DNA of 64,000 nucleotides from Fragilaria crotonensis (GCA_022925895.1 JAKSYS010000060.1:87159-151158), one strand, 5' to 3'. Positions 41,326 through 52,547 are shown, numbered from the stretch's first letter. The notes: generated from the letters alone by a model not told the origin. Numbers and translations are program-made.

Positions 41326-42546
41326 ATGCAAACGAATCATCTTCTAGTTCCAATCATTGTCTGTGTGATTCTTTCGCTGGTGTACACAGTGTCCATCAGT
41401 GAAAATCTATGGAGCTCCTCGCAGCTAACGGACGCCGCGTTGACCGCGTCCGAATACTTGCCTCCGGCAGGACGAAGTGTTATGCTCAAGGCTGCAAATG
41501 TGACAGATATGAATATGAGACAGGGCAATCAGCCACAAGCGTCCACCGTGCAGCAGACTGTCATATCAGAAGCACCTGCAGATAAAATCCTTGTTGTTTA
41601 TTCAGGACCGACCGACATCATGGACCCGAATATCGAGCCTGGAAAAATCTCTTGGAAACATAAGAGGATGGAACTGTATCGGCTTAACTTTGAGTTCTTC
41701 TTACGACATGGCATTCATTGCCAAACCCAAGACACCCTGATTGTCGTGACGGATGTTGTCAAATCCAAATATCAAACTCAAATTGACGAATTGCATGACA
41801 AATGCCATGGGAACTACGGAAATTATGTAAGGTTGATTACACGCAACAACACTTGTTTGGATCTGGACTCGGTACGTGTCGCCATTGAATACACGGTTCA
41901 AGGTGACCGTCCCGCGGTGGTGACGAATCCCAGTACAACGTCCACCAACATAGGAGCTGCTGTGACCTCTGCATACTACGACTATTTCGTATACATCAAT
42001 TGCGGTGTCACAGGTCCGTCTCCACAATTTTCCAACCGACCCTGGACGAGCGTTTTTCTAGAAAAACTTCGCGATGGAGTCAAAATGGTGGGCCTCACCA
42101 TAAACTGTCATTTTCCTCGCAGTCCTCATGTTCAGTCAATGATGTATGCGTTGGACCGAGAAGGACTCCAGGTCGTTGTGGACGGTGGTGCTATATTCGA
42201 TTGTACGAAACGACCAGATTATTTGGGCATTGCCTTTAGTGCGTTACAGAACAAGATTATTTGGGGGTACGAGATTCAGATGAGTAAACTGATTGTACAA
42301 GCCGGATATGGGATCTCGTCTATCGTGCGGCCCACAACCCTGTTTCGGCACAATAAAACGCAGTGTTTGAATAAGCATGGCAACGCTACTCTGAACGATA
42401 TTTGGTTAGGCAAGCCACTCACTGAGTACTTTGGAAGAATCCCGTCCTTGGATGAGGTGATATTTTTCAAGACATCCAGGATCTTGACTCCCGAGACAGC
42501 CGATCTGATAAACTTTACGCTGGAAGTGGATTGGAATTGGATTTGA
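41326..42546 (+). CDS. Putative type II membrane glycosyltransferase-like protein
   Basis: 406 residues. One membrane anchor near the N-terminus (about 7-23, LVPIIVCVILSLVYTVSI) with a lumenal stem and NxS/T sites fits a Golgi type II enzyme. The body has KILVVYSGPTDIM, a YDYFVYINCGVTGP segment and a conserved-looking MVGLTINCHFPRSPHVQSM stretch followed by VVVDGGAIFDC. These resemble uncharacterised glycosyltransferase-like proteins shared by diatoms and bacteria, where Y-[IV]-N-x-G plays the sugar-binding part. No DxD is obvious. I regard the fold as probable and the reaction as unknown. The end of the coding sequence is duplicated downstream. Confidence 0.6.
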   Translation: MQTNHLLVPIIVCVILSLVYTVSISENLWSSSQLTDAALTASEYLPPAGRSVMLKAANVTDMNMRQGNQPQASTVQQTVISEAPADKILVVYSGPTDIMDPNIEPGKISWKHKRMELYRLNFEFFLRHGIHCQTQDTLIVVTDVVKSKYQTQIDELHDKCHGNYGNYVRLITRNNTCLDLDSVRVAIEYTVQGDRPAVVTNPSTTSTNIGAAVTSAYYDYFVYINCGVTGPSPQFSNRPWTSVFLEKLRDGVKMVGLTINCHFPRSPHVQSMMYALDREGLQVVVDGGAIFDCTKRPDYLGIAFSALQNKIIWGYEIQMSKLIVQAGYGISSIVRPTTLFRHNKTQCLNKHGNATLNDIWLGKPLTEYFGRIPSLDEVIFFKTSRILTPETADLINFTLEVDWNWI

Positions 42547-42874
42547 ATTGGATTTGACGTTTTGATGCAGGATAGCTATGCGTATCATCACAACCCTGAT
42601 ATCACATGGGTTGCACTCACGAGGGTGGAACCGAATGTGAAGTGCAATAGCACAAGATATTTTCAAGATCCAGGATCTTGACTCCCGAGACAGCCGATCT
42701 GATAAACTATACGCGGCCATGTGGATTGGAATTTGGATGTAACGCTGTTTGCCAGGTAGGAAACCATGCGTATCAACACTACCTGGTGCTACATGGATCA
42801 TTGGACTTGTTTGTGGACTGCAGTTTCTTTTATTAACTCACGAGGGAGGAACAGAGTGTGAAGTGGAATAACAT
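42461..42874. repeat. Tandem duplication covering the 3' end of the glycosyltransferase-like gene
   Basis: Unit 1 (42461-42655) includes the last 80 coding bases and 3' flank; unit 2 (42656-42874) repeats it. Both carry TCTTGACTCCCGAGACAGCC, a run of GATTGGAATT and an ACTCACGAGGG segment. Unit 2 has substitutions that break the frame, and small insertions. Confidence 0.85.
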
Positions 42875-43336
42875 CAAGTCACAATGTTGGTATACAGAAA
42901 ACGTTTACTTCTCCGCTGTTATCCCGACTCAGCTTGTGATTGACATAGCACTCTAGCAGGTCTATGATGGCAGTCCCCAGTGCCCGATATGTTTCAGATC
43001 GTGACTTGAACGTGGATTCGGCTGCATTTCATCATCTTTAATATCGTAGTCTATTCGACAACAGCAATTAGATTTCAACACAATCGTGTAGTGCCGAGTT
43101 CCGACTGTTACCCAAGCCCCCCCACCAAGGGACTGTAGACTGTAGACTGTAGACATACCTCCGACCTGACATGAAACTACAGTAGGTCACAAGTGTAAAC
43201 AGTACTACCGATACTTGTAGTAGGGGTTACGTGTATGCACTAACTCCAGTACTACCGGTAGTCGTATGTGGCGAAAAAGAGCGCGACACACGAGAATGCC
43301 GAAGGCGCCGACCTGAGTCAAAGCTGGATATCAATA
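42547..43336. other. Intergenic, duplicated 3' flank then palindromic repeats
   Basis: After the duplication the region holds three ACTGTAG units near 43132-43152 and CTACCGGTAG at 43252-43261. An in-frame extension of the hydrolase frame back to a GTG at 43268 is not used as a start. Confidence 0.5.
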
Positions 43337-44680
43337 ATGAAATGGATGCGTATTACGACCCTTGGGCATCGAAAACAGCACTCAATGCCCACTTCAAATG
43401 TTGACGAACGGCTTGAGGATCTCCTCACACCATTGGCGTATGCGCTTTCGCTAGCACCACCTCGGGCTCCACCGTTTGATTCCGCCCATCGGGCCTTGCT
43501 GATCGGCCAAGATCCAAGTCGTTCAAGATATCATTTCCATCACCATCAACGAACAGGGGGGAGGTACCAGAGTGGAAATAAGAAGAATGACTCCGTTAAT
43601 AATAGTTCCACCTGGATCGTCAGGCGCCTTAATCGAGCACATGTCGAACGATGTCGACATGGCAAGCATCAACATCCGCATCTGCTCGATAGCAGGGATA
43701 GCTTCACGCTGTGGCTAGACAAGAATATATCGGCACCCACCTGGAACAACCTAAGGGACAATGGAACGTTTCGTTCAGTCGCCGATTCGTTGGTGCTGTT
43801 GGGTGTCCCTGCCATGGCTGTAACGTCACCACGAGCGGCTCTGCAGTTTATCTCACTTTCGAAGCAAGTGCAAAGAATTTCTTATGGACCGCACGCCATG
43901 CACGTCATCGACCTGTTTACTAGACCGAATTCGAAGCAACTTGTAGTGTTTGTGCACGGTGGCGCTTGGGGATCGGGTACGCCCTGGATGTATCGGTTAG
44001 TAGCGCAAGGTTTTACGGAAAACGTCGCAGTTATTGGATATCGCACCTATCCGGACGCCGATGTTCCGGGTCAAGTGCAGGACCTGAGTCTGGCGCTTCA
44101 GAAACTTCAAACAATATTCTCCGCCATTACACAGTTCACTATTATAGCCCATTCATCCGGGGCTCACATTGGATTGATTCATGTCATCCAAGAAGCCAAG
44201 AAATCGTTGGCAAACCTCAGCCAACCCCCGTACCATACCTTTGTTGGTCTTTCCGGTCCTTACGATCTCGCACACCACTATGACTTTGAGGCCGCACGCG
44301 GTGTCGAAGAGCTGTCACCATTGAAGGCTGCTGGTGGATTGTCACTCGAAGCATTGCACTTGAATTCACCCGCCCATGAGCTGCATCATTTTTTGCTCGA
44401 GTGTGAACCCATCCAGGCCTACATGCCCCCGTCAATATTGTTGGTGCACGGCATGGAAGATACGACAGTCCCCTTTACGGCCACGGCAGAAATGGCGCGG
44501 CGGCTTGTGGCGTGCGGTCTAGCTCCTCAACAATTATATTTGGCCAAGACGGGCCACCAGGATACGGTCCTCCAAATGATGTTGGGCGGTTTGACCTACC
44601 AAAAGGTCATTCCATGGTTGGCGAGCCACCCGTCGTCCAGTCGAACATCGGCAGCAACGGGAATGAGGAGTCGACTCTAA
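43337..44680 (+). CDS. Alpha/beta hydrolase, isoprenylcysteine methylesterase-like/kynurenine formamidase group
   Basis: 447 residues from the first ATG in frame (43337). After a basic, His-rich N-terminal 180 residues comes an alpha/beta hydrolase with the oxyanion HGGAWGSG motif (His207-Gly209), the nucleophile elbow A-H-S-S-G (Ser273), a possible acid in HGMEDTTVP and the His in KTGHQD. The overall pattern HGGAW...GYRTYPDADVPGQVQD...HSSGAH...LVHGMED is that of isoprenylcysteine methylesterase-like and formamidase enzymes. The first Gly of the usual GxSxG elbow is Ala, a change tolerated in some members. Substrate unknown; the N-terminal tail has no clear targeting signal. Converges with the GltD gene, 123 bp apart. 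Confidence 0.8.
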   Translation: MKWMRITTLGHRKQHSMPTSNVDERLEDLLTPLAYALSLAPPRAPPFDSAHRALLIGQDPSRSRYHFHHHQRTGGRYQSGNKKNDSVNNSSTWIVRRLNRAHVERCRHGKHQHPHLLDSRDSFTLWLDKNISAPTWNNLRDNGTFRSVADSLVLLGVPAMAVTSPRAALQFISLSKQVQRISYGPHAMHVIDLFTRPNSKQLVVFVHGGAWGSGTPWMYRLVAQGFTENVAVIGYRTYPDADVPGQVQDLSLALQKLQTIFSAITQFTIIAHSSGAHIGLIHVIQEAKKSLANLSQPPYHTFVGLSGPYDLAHHYDFEAARGVEELSPLKAAGGLSLEALHLNSPAHELHHFLLECEPIQAYMPPSILLVHGMEDTTVPFTATAEMARRLVACGLAPQQLYLAKTGHQDTVLQMMLGGLTYQKVIPWLASHPSSSRTSAATGMRSRL

Positions 44681-44803
44681 TAATGATGCGGAATGCAGCG
44701 CACAATAGTCTATTCCGGGTAATGTAAGCACGTTGACACGGCTCCTTCCCTTGTTGTACGCAGTAGTGTAACTGAAACGCATTTATTACACTCTGAAAGA
44801 CTT

Positions 44804-46971
44804 TTAAATTTGGGATGACAAACTGCTCAAATTGCCAAAGGCACCGAATTGATTCGCGGAACTCGCGTCCTCTGCTGCACGCTTCTGTGACAGGTATTGG
44901 TTGGTCGCTTCCGCGACGCCGCGGCCTTCATGAATGGCCCACACCACCAGGGATTGGCCACGTCGGCAATCACCACCAGCAAAGACTCCTTCCATGGACG
45001 TACGGTAGTCACCATAAACAGCATGAATATTGTTGCGTTGGTCGGTATCCAAATCCAATTCCTTAACGATGTAATCTTCAGGTGCGACGAAACCCATCGA
45101 CAAAACAACCAAGTCTGCAGGCCATTCTCGTTCTGAACCCTCAATTGCCTTCGGTCCCTTAGGAGTGATTTCCACATCTTGAGTCACCAGCGACTTGACA
45201 TTGCCATTCTCATCACCGATAAACTCCTTGGTCATTACGGAGTAAACACGGGGATCTTTTCCAAAAACAGCCTGGACTTCAGCATGACCGTAGTCGACAC
45301 CATAGACGCGTGGCCATTGTGGCCAAGGATTGTCTACTGCACGCTCAGGAGGAGGTTGTGGCATGAGTTCAAAGTTGGTGACTGACTTGCATCGATGACG
45401 CATAGAGGTGCCGATGCAATCCGTTCCAGTGTCACCACCGCCAATAACAATAACATCCTTTCCTGCAGCAGTGATGAACTTGTCCGCGCTCCATTGTGAC
45501 TCCAAGGTACCTTCCTTCGTCATTAGCAGGCGCTTCTGGTTCTTAGTGAGGAATTCCTGGAGATAGCGAAAAGAATGCAACGAGTCAGACTCTTGAAAGA
45601 AAACATCTCGGTCACTTAACCTCAACAACATTTTTTACTCACCATGGCGAAGTGAATCCCGTTGAGTTCACGCCCAGGGACTGGAAGATCACGAGGCTTC
45701 GTGGCACCGAGGCAGAGAGTGAGGGCATCGTAATTGGCTCGAAGTTCGTTGACATCAACATTCTTTCCAATGTCAGCATTCGTAATGAATTCAATACCTT
45801 CCTGTCGGAGCAAGTTCACACGTCGTTCCACTGTTTCCTTTTCGAGCTTCATGTTTGGGATACCGTACATCAGCAGACCTCCGATACGATCAGAGCGTTC
45901 ATACACGGTCACCTTATGTCCCATTTGATTGAGTTGATCAGCCGCAGCTAAACCAGCAGGTCCTGATCCAACGACAGCAACAGTCATTCCGGTCCTAACC
46001 TTGGGGATGCGCGGGGTAATCAAACCCTCGCGCCAAGCATGGTCGACGATAGCATATTCAATGTTCTTGATTGTCACAGGGCTGTCCACCAACCCAGCCA
46101 CACATGATCCTTCGCAAGGTGCAGGACAGACGCGGCCAGTGAATTCTGGAAAGTTGTTGGTCTTGTGCAAACGTTCAATGGCTTCTTCCCATTGTCCGTT
46201 GTAGACTAGGTTGTTCCACTCGGGAATAAGGTTGTTCACTGGGCAGCCAGTGTGTGTCTGACAGAAAGGAGTTCCACAGTCCATACAGCGAGCAGCTTGG
46301 ACTTTGCGCTCGACAGCTGTGTGCTCCTTCTCATGACCCTCCGGAGGATTCAATTCGCCCCAGTCCATGACACGTTCCAAAGGATCACGGTATGGCTCTG
46401 CGTTACGTTGGTAGTTGACGAATCCACGAATCTTCTCAATGGAGTTGTAAGAACCATCTCGTCTCTTGACTCTGCGGAAACGAGGTATGGCAAGAGCATA
46501 ATGAGTCAGGATATTTCAAGAACTAAGAACGAAACGGTTCAGCGACTTCAAGACATCCTGAATGGAGATGCAAACACTTGCAAAAGCATTAACACATCCG
46601 CATGTGTCACCCTGTACCTGCCACCTCAAAGTTCTAAATTACAGTCGACCACCATGGTGAAACCATCCAAGTTCCGTCAAAATGCATCTGATGAAAAGAT
46701 ATCGAAATTGCAACCCTCAGGCTCACGCAGAACGAACTTCTACAGAAAATCCGGTAATTTGCCACGTTCATGACGTCACGGCGCAATTCGATCCTAAAGG
46801 CACTCACTTCGGTTCGTTGTCATGATCGTAGATTCCCTCTCTCCAAAGCTCATGCCGACCGTCATCTCCAAGAGGACCTCCAACCTTGGGGTCGACAGAA
46901 GTACTCTTGGCTCGAACAGCGAGAAATCGGGCTCTTGACAAGGCTCGACGACGGGAAACAGAAGCTAGCAT
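44804..46971 (-). CDS. gltD: Glutamate synthase small (beta, GltD) subunit, mitochondrion-targeted
   Basis: Three exons: 46971-46808, 46471-45643, 45556-44804, with introns of 336 and 86 bp; 581 residues. The enzyme part passes electrons from NAD(P)H through FAD and iron-sulfur centres to the large subunit that makes glutamate from glutamine and 2-oxoglutarate. Visible: the N-terminal Cys cluster CMDCGTPFC...[11 protein letters not shown]...CPAPCEGSC for [4Fe-4S], the FAD-binding [11 protein letters not shown], the NAD(P)-binding [11 protein letters not shown], and the C-terminal [11 protein letters not shown]. The first exon begins [16 protein letters not shown], an Arg-rich presequence typical of mitochondria. 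About 80 residues between the presequence and the GltD core ([12 protein letters not shown]...[12 protein letters not shown]) carry the linker seen at the end of the large chain in fused plant NADH-GOGAT. The large subunit is not in this window. Confidence 0.93.
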
Positions 46972-47847
46972 GATCGTGTCCTGTAAAAGTGACTTGTGAA
47001 ATGCAGAAAAAGTGAGAGAATACTGCCACAGAACCGCAGAAGGACAGACACTATTGATAGTCAAACTCTCCTTCTACTGGGACTCTTCCGTAGATCTCAA
47101 TAGTGAGGAATCCGGAATGTTCTGCACCTGCATGTTCAAATGATCAGAATGTGCTGGCGGCAGTGAAGTTGCGAAAATTCTCAAAGGGCGCATCATGTAT
47201 ACAGTATACAGTCTTATCTACTAGTAGTGGTACTGTTACGATGCTACGTACGTTACGTGTATAATGTAGTAGTACTAGCTATGACTACACATGACTTACA
47301 CATCACACATGACTACAAGTGTATGCATACCATACATACTCATCGGTATGCATAAGTAGGTAGGTATAGGCTCTAATCTAGTACTCGGAGTACAACTACA
47401 GTACTTGACATATTCGATATTCGGTACCCGTACCTGGTACCAGGTAATAGTACTATACGCAAACGAACACACCATTGAAGTACTACAGATACTGTCGATC
47501 AATTTCAGAGTTAAGCACGTTTTGGCTACTGTTGCAGTGCGCAGCGGGAGGTCCTCATAATATAATTCTAATATTCTATAGAAAATTATTCTCTTGGTTC
47601 ATTACAGTCTTTTTCTTTTCTTTGGTAAGATGCACCAGCATGCCTCGCCTTCAGGCCTTGATGGAGGTAGTATTCCCACAACGGATGCAACATTTGGGCT
47701 GAAAAGTGGTTGGGGCTCATATCTGTCTCAAACACAACTGCGCCTTCCAACCTCCACCCTCCACAGCTTCAGTCGCATGGGATTTACAACACCTCCCAGA
47801 AACATCGAAGCCCACCTCGTCGCATCACGGCTATCGCATGTAAAGAC
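46972..47847. other. Intergenic, no gene seen
   Basis: GTAC-type palindromes around 47200-47460 (including GTACTCGGAGTACAAC near 47382 and GTACCTGGTACCAGGTA near 47430). Short plus-strand ORFs have no recognisable domain. Confidence 0.55.
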
Positions 47848-49083
47848 TCAGTCCTTGGACATTGCCACAATGTAAATGCTCTTGCGCCCCTGGTTCCAAT
47901 TCAACTCACTAGGATCATGCTCCTGGACCTTCGCATTCTTCAATCCTGTGTCGTAAGACACAACTGTGGAAGTGCTCGGCAAACATTCTGCCAAGACTTG
48001 ACAGTAGTGCTCGAACGGTTGAGTCGAGGTCAAAACCGACTCGATGTCCCAATACCGGGTAGGAGGTTCCACATACGCCCAAACGGCACCTGCGTCAGGG
48101 CAATCCACTTTGTAGTGTCCGACCTTGCCACACTGCCAACATGGAATCGCCAGAGCAGCTTCCGTTAGTACCCTCCGACGCTCATCCTCGTGCATTTCCT
48201 TCAGGGTCGGACAGTCGCGGACACGATGACCGTGGGCCCAGCATACATAACACTGCTGCCGAGTACTACCGCGTCCCAGAACACGATCCCGGAGGGCCAT
48301 GTCTGTCAGTCGAGTGGATCGTTCGGCAGGTGACTCGTATTGATGAATGGCAATGCGCCTGCGATCCGCCGACATGACGCGACTAGTCACCACGCGGGGT
48401 ACGCAACAGGGAGCGAGACAGAGAAATTGACAAGTCTGCCCAAGACCGTGGACCAAGCTGATTGCCGAAGGGCTCAAAGTTTTGCACAAGTGGATCCCGA
48501 CAAGCGCTAGTGTGGTGTTGAGTTGTAGAAACCGATCCAGTAGGTCGTCGTACTTGTGCAAGTTGACACCCTTCCAGAGGTCAAGGTGTGGTCGCTGCTC
48601 GGCGAGAGCTGTTTTGTTGGCTGCGTCAATGTGGTGCCAATCGATGGCCACTGACTTGTCTAATAGGATAATACTCAATATTCCATTATCTTTCCAATAA
48701 AGCCCAACCATGTAGGAAAGCAACATGGAAAACAGTCCCTTCCCGCAACATAGGTCGACCACAGTAACCGTTGTTTTCACTTGTCGTGACTGAATCCATT
48801 CGTGAAGATGGAACAATGCAACGATCGACTCTTCTGCTTCGTGTACCAGGCTATTCTTGTTCAGAAGAGATTTCCAAGCAGGATTACCAGCCCACGTATT
48901 TCCCCACAAACGCAGGATGCTCACCACTTGCACCGTCGTATTGAGGTAAGGTGCGTTCGAGGGGGAGGAGATGCCATGCTCCGACAATCTAGTCGCCGCT
49001 TTCCAGACTTGCCAGTGAGGAAATGGAGGAAGGTGAGATGATATTGTGGATGTATCACCATCGGATTCGGCGTGGTTGTCCAT
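47848..49083 (-). CDS. SAM-dependent methyltransferase with two CCHC zinc knuckles
   Basis: 411 residues from the ATG at 49083. The SAM-binding motif VVDLCCGKGLFS lies at about 108-119; downstream, VGIHLCKTLSPSAI and CLAPCCVPR resemble the motifs of the METTL25/TRM13-like group (GLHxCGDL, LPCCYH). Two perfect C-x2-C-x4-H-x4-C zinc knuckles follow at 278-291 (CYVCWAHGHRVRDC) and 315-328 (CWQCGKVGHYKVDC), separated by a basic helix, so an RNA substrate is likely. The last 80 residues have no known domain. No targeting signal. The combination of this methyltransferase type with CCHC knuckles is unusual; the substrate is unknown. Confidence 0.82.
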   Translation of the reverse strand: MDNHAESDGDTSTISSHLPPFPHWQVWKAATRLSEHGISSPSNAPYLNTTVQVVSILRLWGNTWAGNPAWKSLLNKNSLVHEAEESIVALFHLHEWIQSRQVKTTVTVVDLCCGKGLFSMLLSYMVGLYWKDNGILSIILLDKSVAIDWHHIDAANKTALAEQRPHLDLWKGVNLHKYDDLLDRFLQLNTTLALVGIHLCKTLSPSAISLVHGLGQTCQFLCLAPCCVPRVVTSRVMSADRRRIAIHQYESPAERSTRLTDMALRDRVLGRGSTRQQCYVCWAHGHRVRDCPTLKEMHEDERRRVLTEAALAIPCWQCGKVGHYKVDCPDAGAVWAYVEPPTRYWDIESVLTSTQPFEHYCQVLAECLPSTSTVVSYDTGLKNAKVQEHDPSELNWNQGRKSIYIVAMSKD

Positions 49084-49666
49084 CAACCAGAGCAAGGCAA
49101 TCTGTTACCACGTAACATGAATCAATTCATTTTCGGGGGAATGTTGTTGTTGGCACTTGTGTGCTGGTGGGATTGGCAGCAGGCAGCACCGTACTTATCA
49201 TACCCTGTACTTTCTATACGAGTCTTGGTATGGACTATCGGACACTGAACAGCAGGATACAGAGAACTCTGTCCAATCAAATTGTTTCGATTGAAGTACC
49301 GCTGGTTGAGTGACGTTCCCTTGGCGTAGGTGATGACGTCGAATGAGCCACAACGGAACTCCTCGTTGTAGTGTTTATTGTATAATAAGTATTAATATTG
49401 TGATATGTTTAATGTATGTCTGGGAGTTATCGCTGTCACCGCTGACCGCAAGTTCATTCTTCAAAGAAGACCGTCCTGGGTGTCGCAAATCTCAATCTCA
49501 ACCTGTCAACTTCCACATGGACGGTCGTATGCTGCCATATATTTCCAGACGTTCAAGAGTCCGTTTCCAGATTCGATCATCAGCCGATCAGCCCGTGTGC
49601 CTCCGACGCAACAGCGCCTTGCTAAGGAGACGCTCCAACCCAGTGTACCCCTACGCAGTAACTCCG
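49084..49666. other. Divergent spacer between the methyltransferase and EamA genes
   Basis: An open frame in the transporter's frame continues back to 49343, but its residues are not conserved-looking and would hide the signal peptide. I treat it as leader. Nothing else seen. Confidence 0.45.
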
Positions 49667-51110
49667 ATGTTGACTCCTTTGTTCATCATACTACTGCTCC
49701 TTGTTGCCGCCTGTCAAGCCTTCGTGACTCCATCGCTTGTGAATGGCCCCCGACTATCACCACAAGGGTCTGGGCATTACCACCGAGCAAAAGTGTGGAG
49801 CATCAAACCGCCGGAGAAGGATCAGGAATTAACGCCTACAGGTAGTGTCGAAACCGAGGTCCTCGAATTCGTTCCACTCGAGGATCAAAGTGGTGCTGGT
49901 TACCTCCCATCTTTGGCTCTTGCCGAAAGTGTAGAGCACCTTGAAGATGAAGAACAACAGAAGCTCGGCATTTGGGCTGCCCGAGGCGTCTTGTTGCTGG
50001 TTGCAATGCTGTGGGGTACTAATTTTGCCTCTGTCAAGTACCTCGAAACCCTCTGCTTTCATCCTCCGTGCAACCACCCCCCAAGCGAGGCTGCCCTCGC
50101 CCGATTCGGAGTCGCTGCCATGGTGTCCATCCCACTATTGATTGGAAAACGGAAAGATGTCATTTTCGCTGGTCTCGAGTGCGGTTTGTGGATTACGATA
50201 GGGTACATCACCCAAGCCATGGCCTTACAAACCATTTCATCCGGAAAATGCGCGTTTATCTGCTCTCTTACAGTCGTCGTTGTTCCTCTCATGTCAGCCC
50301 TTTTTGGCAAGCCCATCAAATTAGTCAACATTGTGAGCGCCATTGTGGCGCTCACGGGAGTGGGTGTATTGGAGGGACTCATCGATGTTTCCTCTCTGGC
50401 GAGTACCTTGACGGGAGCCGCACCGGCCCTCGCGTCAGTACAATCGGCAGCCGAGAGCTCGTCGCTGACAGAAGCCGCGACAAATGGTGGGGGAATTTTG
50501 GGATCCATTGCGGGTGCTATTGGTGTCTCCAAGGGCGACATTTTGGCACTTGGCCAACCGCTTGGTTTTGGATTTAGCTTTATGCGTATTGAGCACTACG
50601 TGGAGAAATTTGAAGATGTGGAGAATCGTATCCTCACGATTTCAGCTGCGGAATGTGTGATGGTTGGATTTTGCTCCCTATTGTGGGTATTGCACGACTT
50701 TCACGGATCTATTCCAGATTTCGGGTACATGGTAAGTCGTCGTCGAATGCAGCAGTGACAATCGAGTTTTTGTCCTGTAGACCCTCACCGTGGGTTCACT
50801 TCTGTTTTAGCTGGATTGGCATCGACTGATTGCCATCCTTTGGACCGGGATTATGACTACCGTTGTTGCAATCTATTTTGAAGGTTTTGCATTGCAGGTG
50901 GCGTCAGCGAGTGAAGCCGCTCTTACTTTTGCCAGTGAACCAGTTTGGGCTTCATTGTTTGGTGCATGGCTGTTGCGTGAGCAATTAGGACCCACTTCTT
51001 ACATCGGAGGGGCTATTATTCTGTCAGCGTGTGTTCTCGGAGCATTAGGTGATATGGCAGGTGACGGCGACAAAAAACATCATCAGAATAGAGGAACTGA
51101 GGAAAAATAA
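49667..51110 (+). CDS. EamA/DMT-family transporter, probably plastid envelope
   Basis: Exons 49667-50731 and 50811-51110, intron 79 bp, phase 0; 454 residues. The start MLTPLFIILLLLVAACQAFVTPS is a signal peptide whose predicted cut lies just before Phe in CQAFVTP, the diatom plastid-import pattern (ASAFAP type); an acidic stretch follows. The body has about ten membrane segments arranged as two EamA halves: WGTNFASVKYLE and ARFGVAAMVSIPLLI in the first, and VASASEAALTFASEPVWASLFGAWLLREQLG in the second. A long Ala/Ser-rich loop separates helices around residue 250-290. EamA carriers move small metabolites or drugs; the cargo cannot be told. The exon 2 acceptor could also be the AG at 50780, but only 50811 keeps the transporter frame. 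Confidence 0.85.
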
Positions 51111-51369
51111 TAGATAGACTGTGATCAACACACGCGAAGTGCTGCAAGCAAGTCTTCTACTCTACCGGGAGTATTTTCTTGCATTGCATAATCCGTGTTT
51201 AGTCAGTCTCAGGATTTTCCGAGATGTGGATATGTACGACCGCAGCAACGGCTTTCACATTCTCTGTTTCTTCCTGCACGAATTCGAAATGCTACGGAAC
51301 GTGACACAACAACTTCATAATACTCCAGACATAACTTCCCTCGTAACACCTAATTCACTCTCGCCAACT

Positions 51370-52515
51370 ATGAGGACCTCCTCCGTCGCTCTTTTCGTCA
51401 TTTTATCAGCTCACGAGACTCCTCGTGTCAATTCGCAAGGCAGTCTCCGGGGCTCCAAGAATCAAGCTTCCTTCGTTCTGGGAACAATCGCGCCATGCTA
51501 TGGTGGTTCCACCAATTATCTAAGCGATCGGAGAACACGGCGCCGGAAAATGGGCGATGGCTTGGAGCGGGGCGACGACAGAGAAGGTCACAGCAATTTG
51601 GGTAGTACATGCGTCGATCAACGAGTTACCAAGACATGGAATAACATTAAACTTTCACCTGATAACTCCATTCCGCGTTCGACTGGACTGGATTCTGCCT
51701 TTGGCACTGCCAGCGTTTCCCTCGTAAGGTCGAAAAGTTGCCGTGTTGGAGCTAACTTTGAAGTATGCATCAGTGCAGAAATACGTGGCTCTTTTTCGTG
51801 GAGACTGCACTTAACAAGAGGAAGAATAATAACGAATGGACCGGCAGTCGCTGACTTCTCTGGCCAAATACTTCAAGTACAATCCGGTCTGAACGTGTGC
51901 ACCCCGATTTCTGAGTCGTTGTACATAGAGCTGATGAACGCCCCGGTAAGGTCGACACGCTTAGAACCGCCTTCTGTCAGTCATTTTCCTCACAAACGAA
52001 AACAATCCTTATAGGATGAGTTCCACGTGACTGCGATGGCAGATGACGTAACGAATGCTGTCGAAACGCATGGTATCAGAGGCCAGCTTGTACAAGGATT
52101 CACAGCCGTCATCCAGCATGTACAGACATCGCCTCCGAATCCTAAAGTAGTGCATGGTGCATCCGGTAAAGCATCAATTTCAGTGGAATCAGCAGGTCAA
52201 GTCATATGCTTCGATGCAACCATAAACGGATTTGATTCTTCCAAGGCACAATTGCACGCTGGCGAGATGGAATCCAAAGGAAGCCTTGTGATGGATTTGT
52301 CTCCTATGAAGGTAGGAACGGGACGCTTCTTCGGTTGTCGATCAATCGAGACGCTGGGAATCGACATTCAGACCGTCTTAAGGTTTCTTGCTGACGGCGA
52401 GGGATATTACTTGGAGTTCCCCCTAGACGACTTACAAGAGGATCTTAGAACATCGCTTGGTGGCCAACTACTATCAAGTTTGTCTCTTGACGGAGTAACG
52501 CCTAGAGATCGTTGA
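51370..52515 (+). CDS. Secreted CHRD-domain protein
   Basis: Exons 51370-51945 and 52015-52515 (intron 69 bp, phase 0), 358 residues. The first exon begins with a short hydrophobic run (MRTSSVALFVILSA) that may be a signal peptide. Two CHRD-like units are visible: about 105-215, ending NAPDEFHVTAMADD and VETHGIRGQL across the intron, and about 245-340, with VICFDATINGFDSS and GEGYYLEFPL. The GIRGQL end is the usual close of a CHRD domain. CHRD domains occur in chordin and in bacterial and algal extracellular proteins; function is not known. The 5' end is uncertain because the 100 residues before the first CHRD unit are basic and unlike a conserved domain. Converges with the rhodanese gene, 32 bp between stops. 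Confidence 0.65.
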
Positions 52516-52547
52516 CAAGGATCATTAATCGACGCCCCCCATTCATA

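Noticed and set aside
49343-49666. 108-residue extension of the EamA transporter
   Set aside because: Would mask the signal peptide with its CQAF cut site.
51121-51369. N-terminal extension of the CHRD protein
   Set aside because: No conserved-looking sequence; the Met at 51370 is followed by a hydrophobic, signal-like run.
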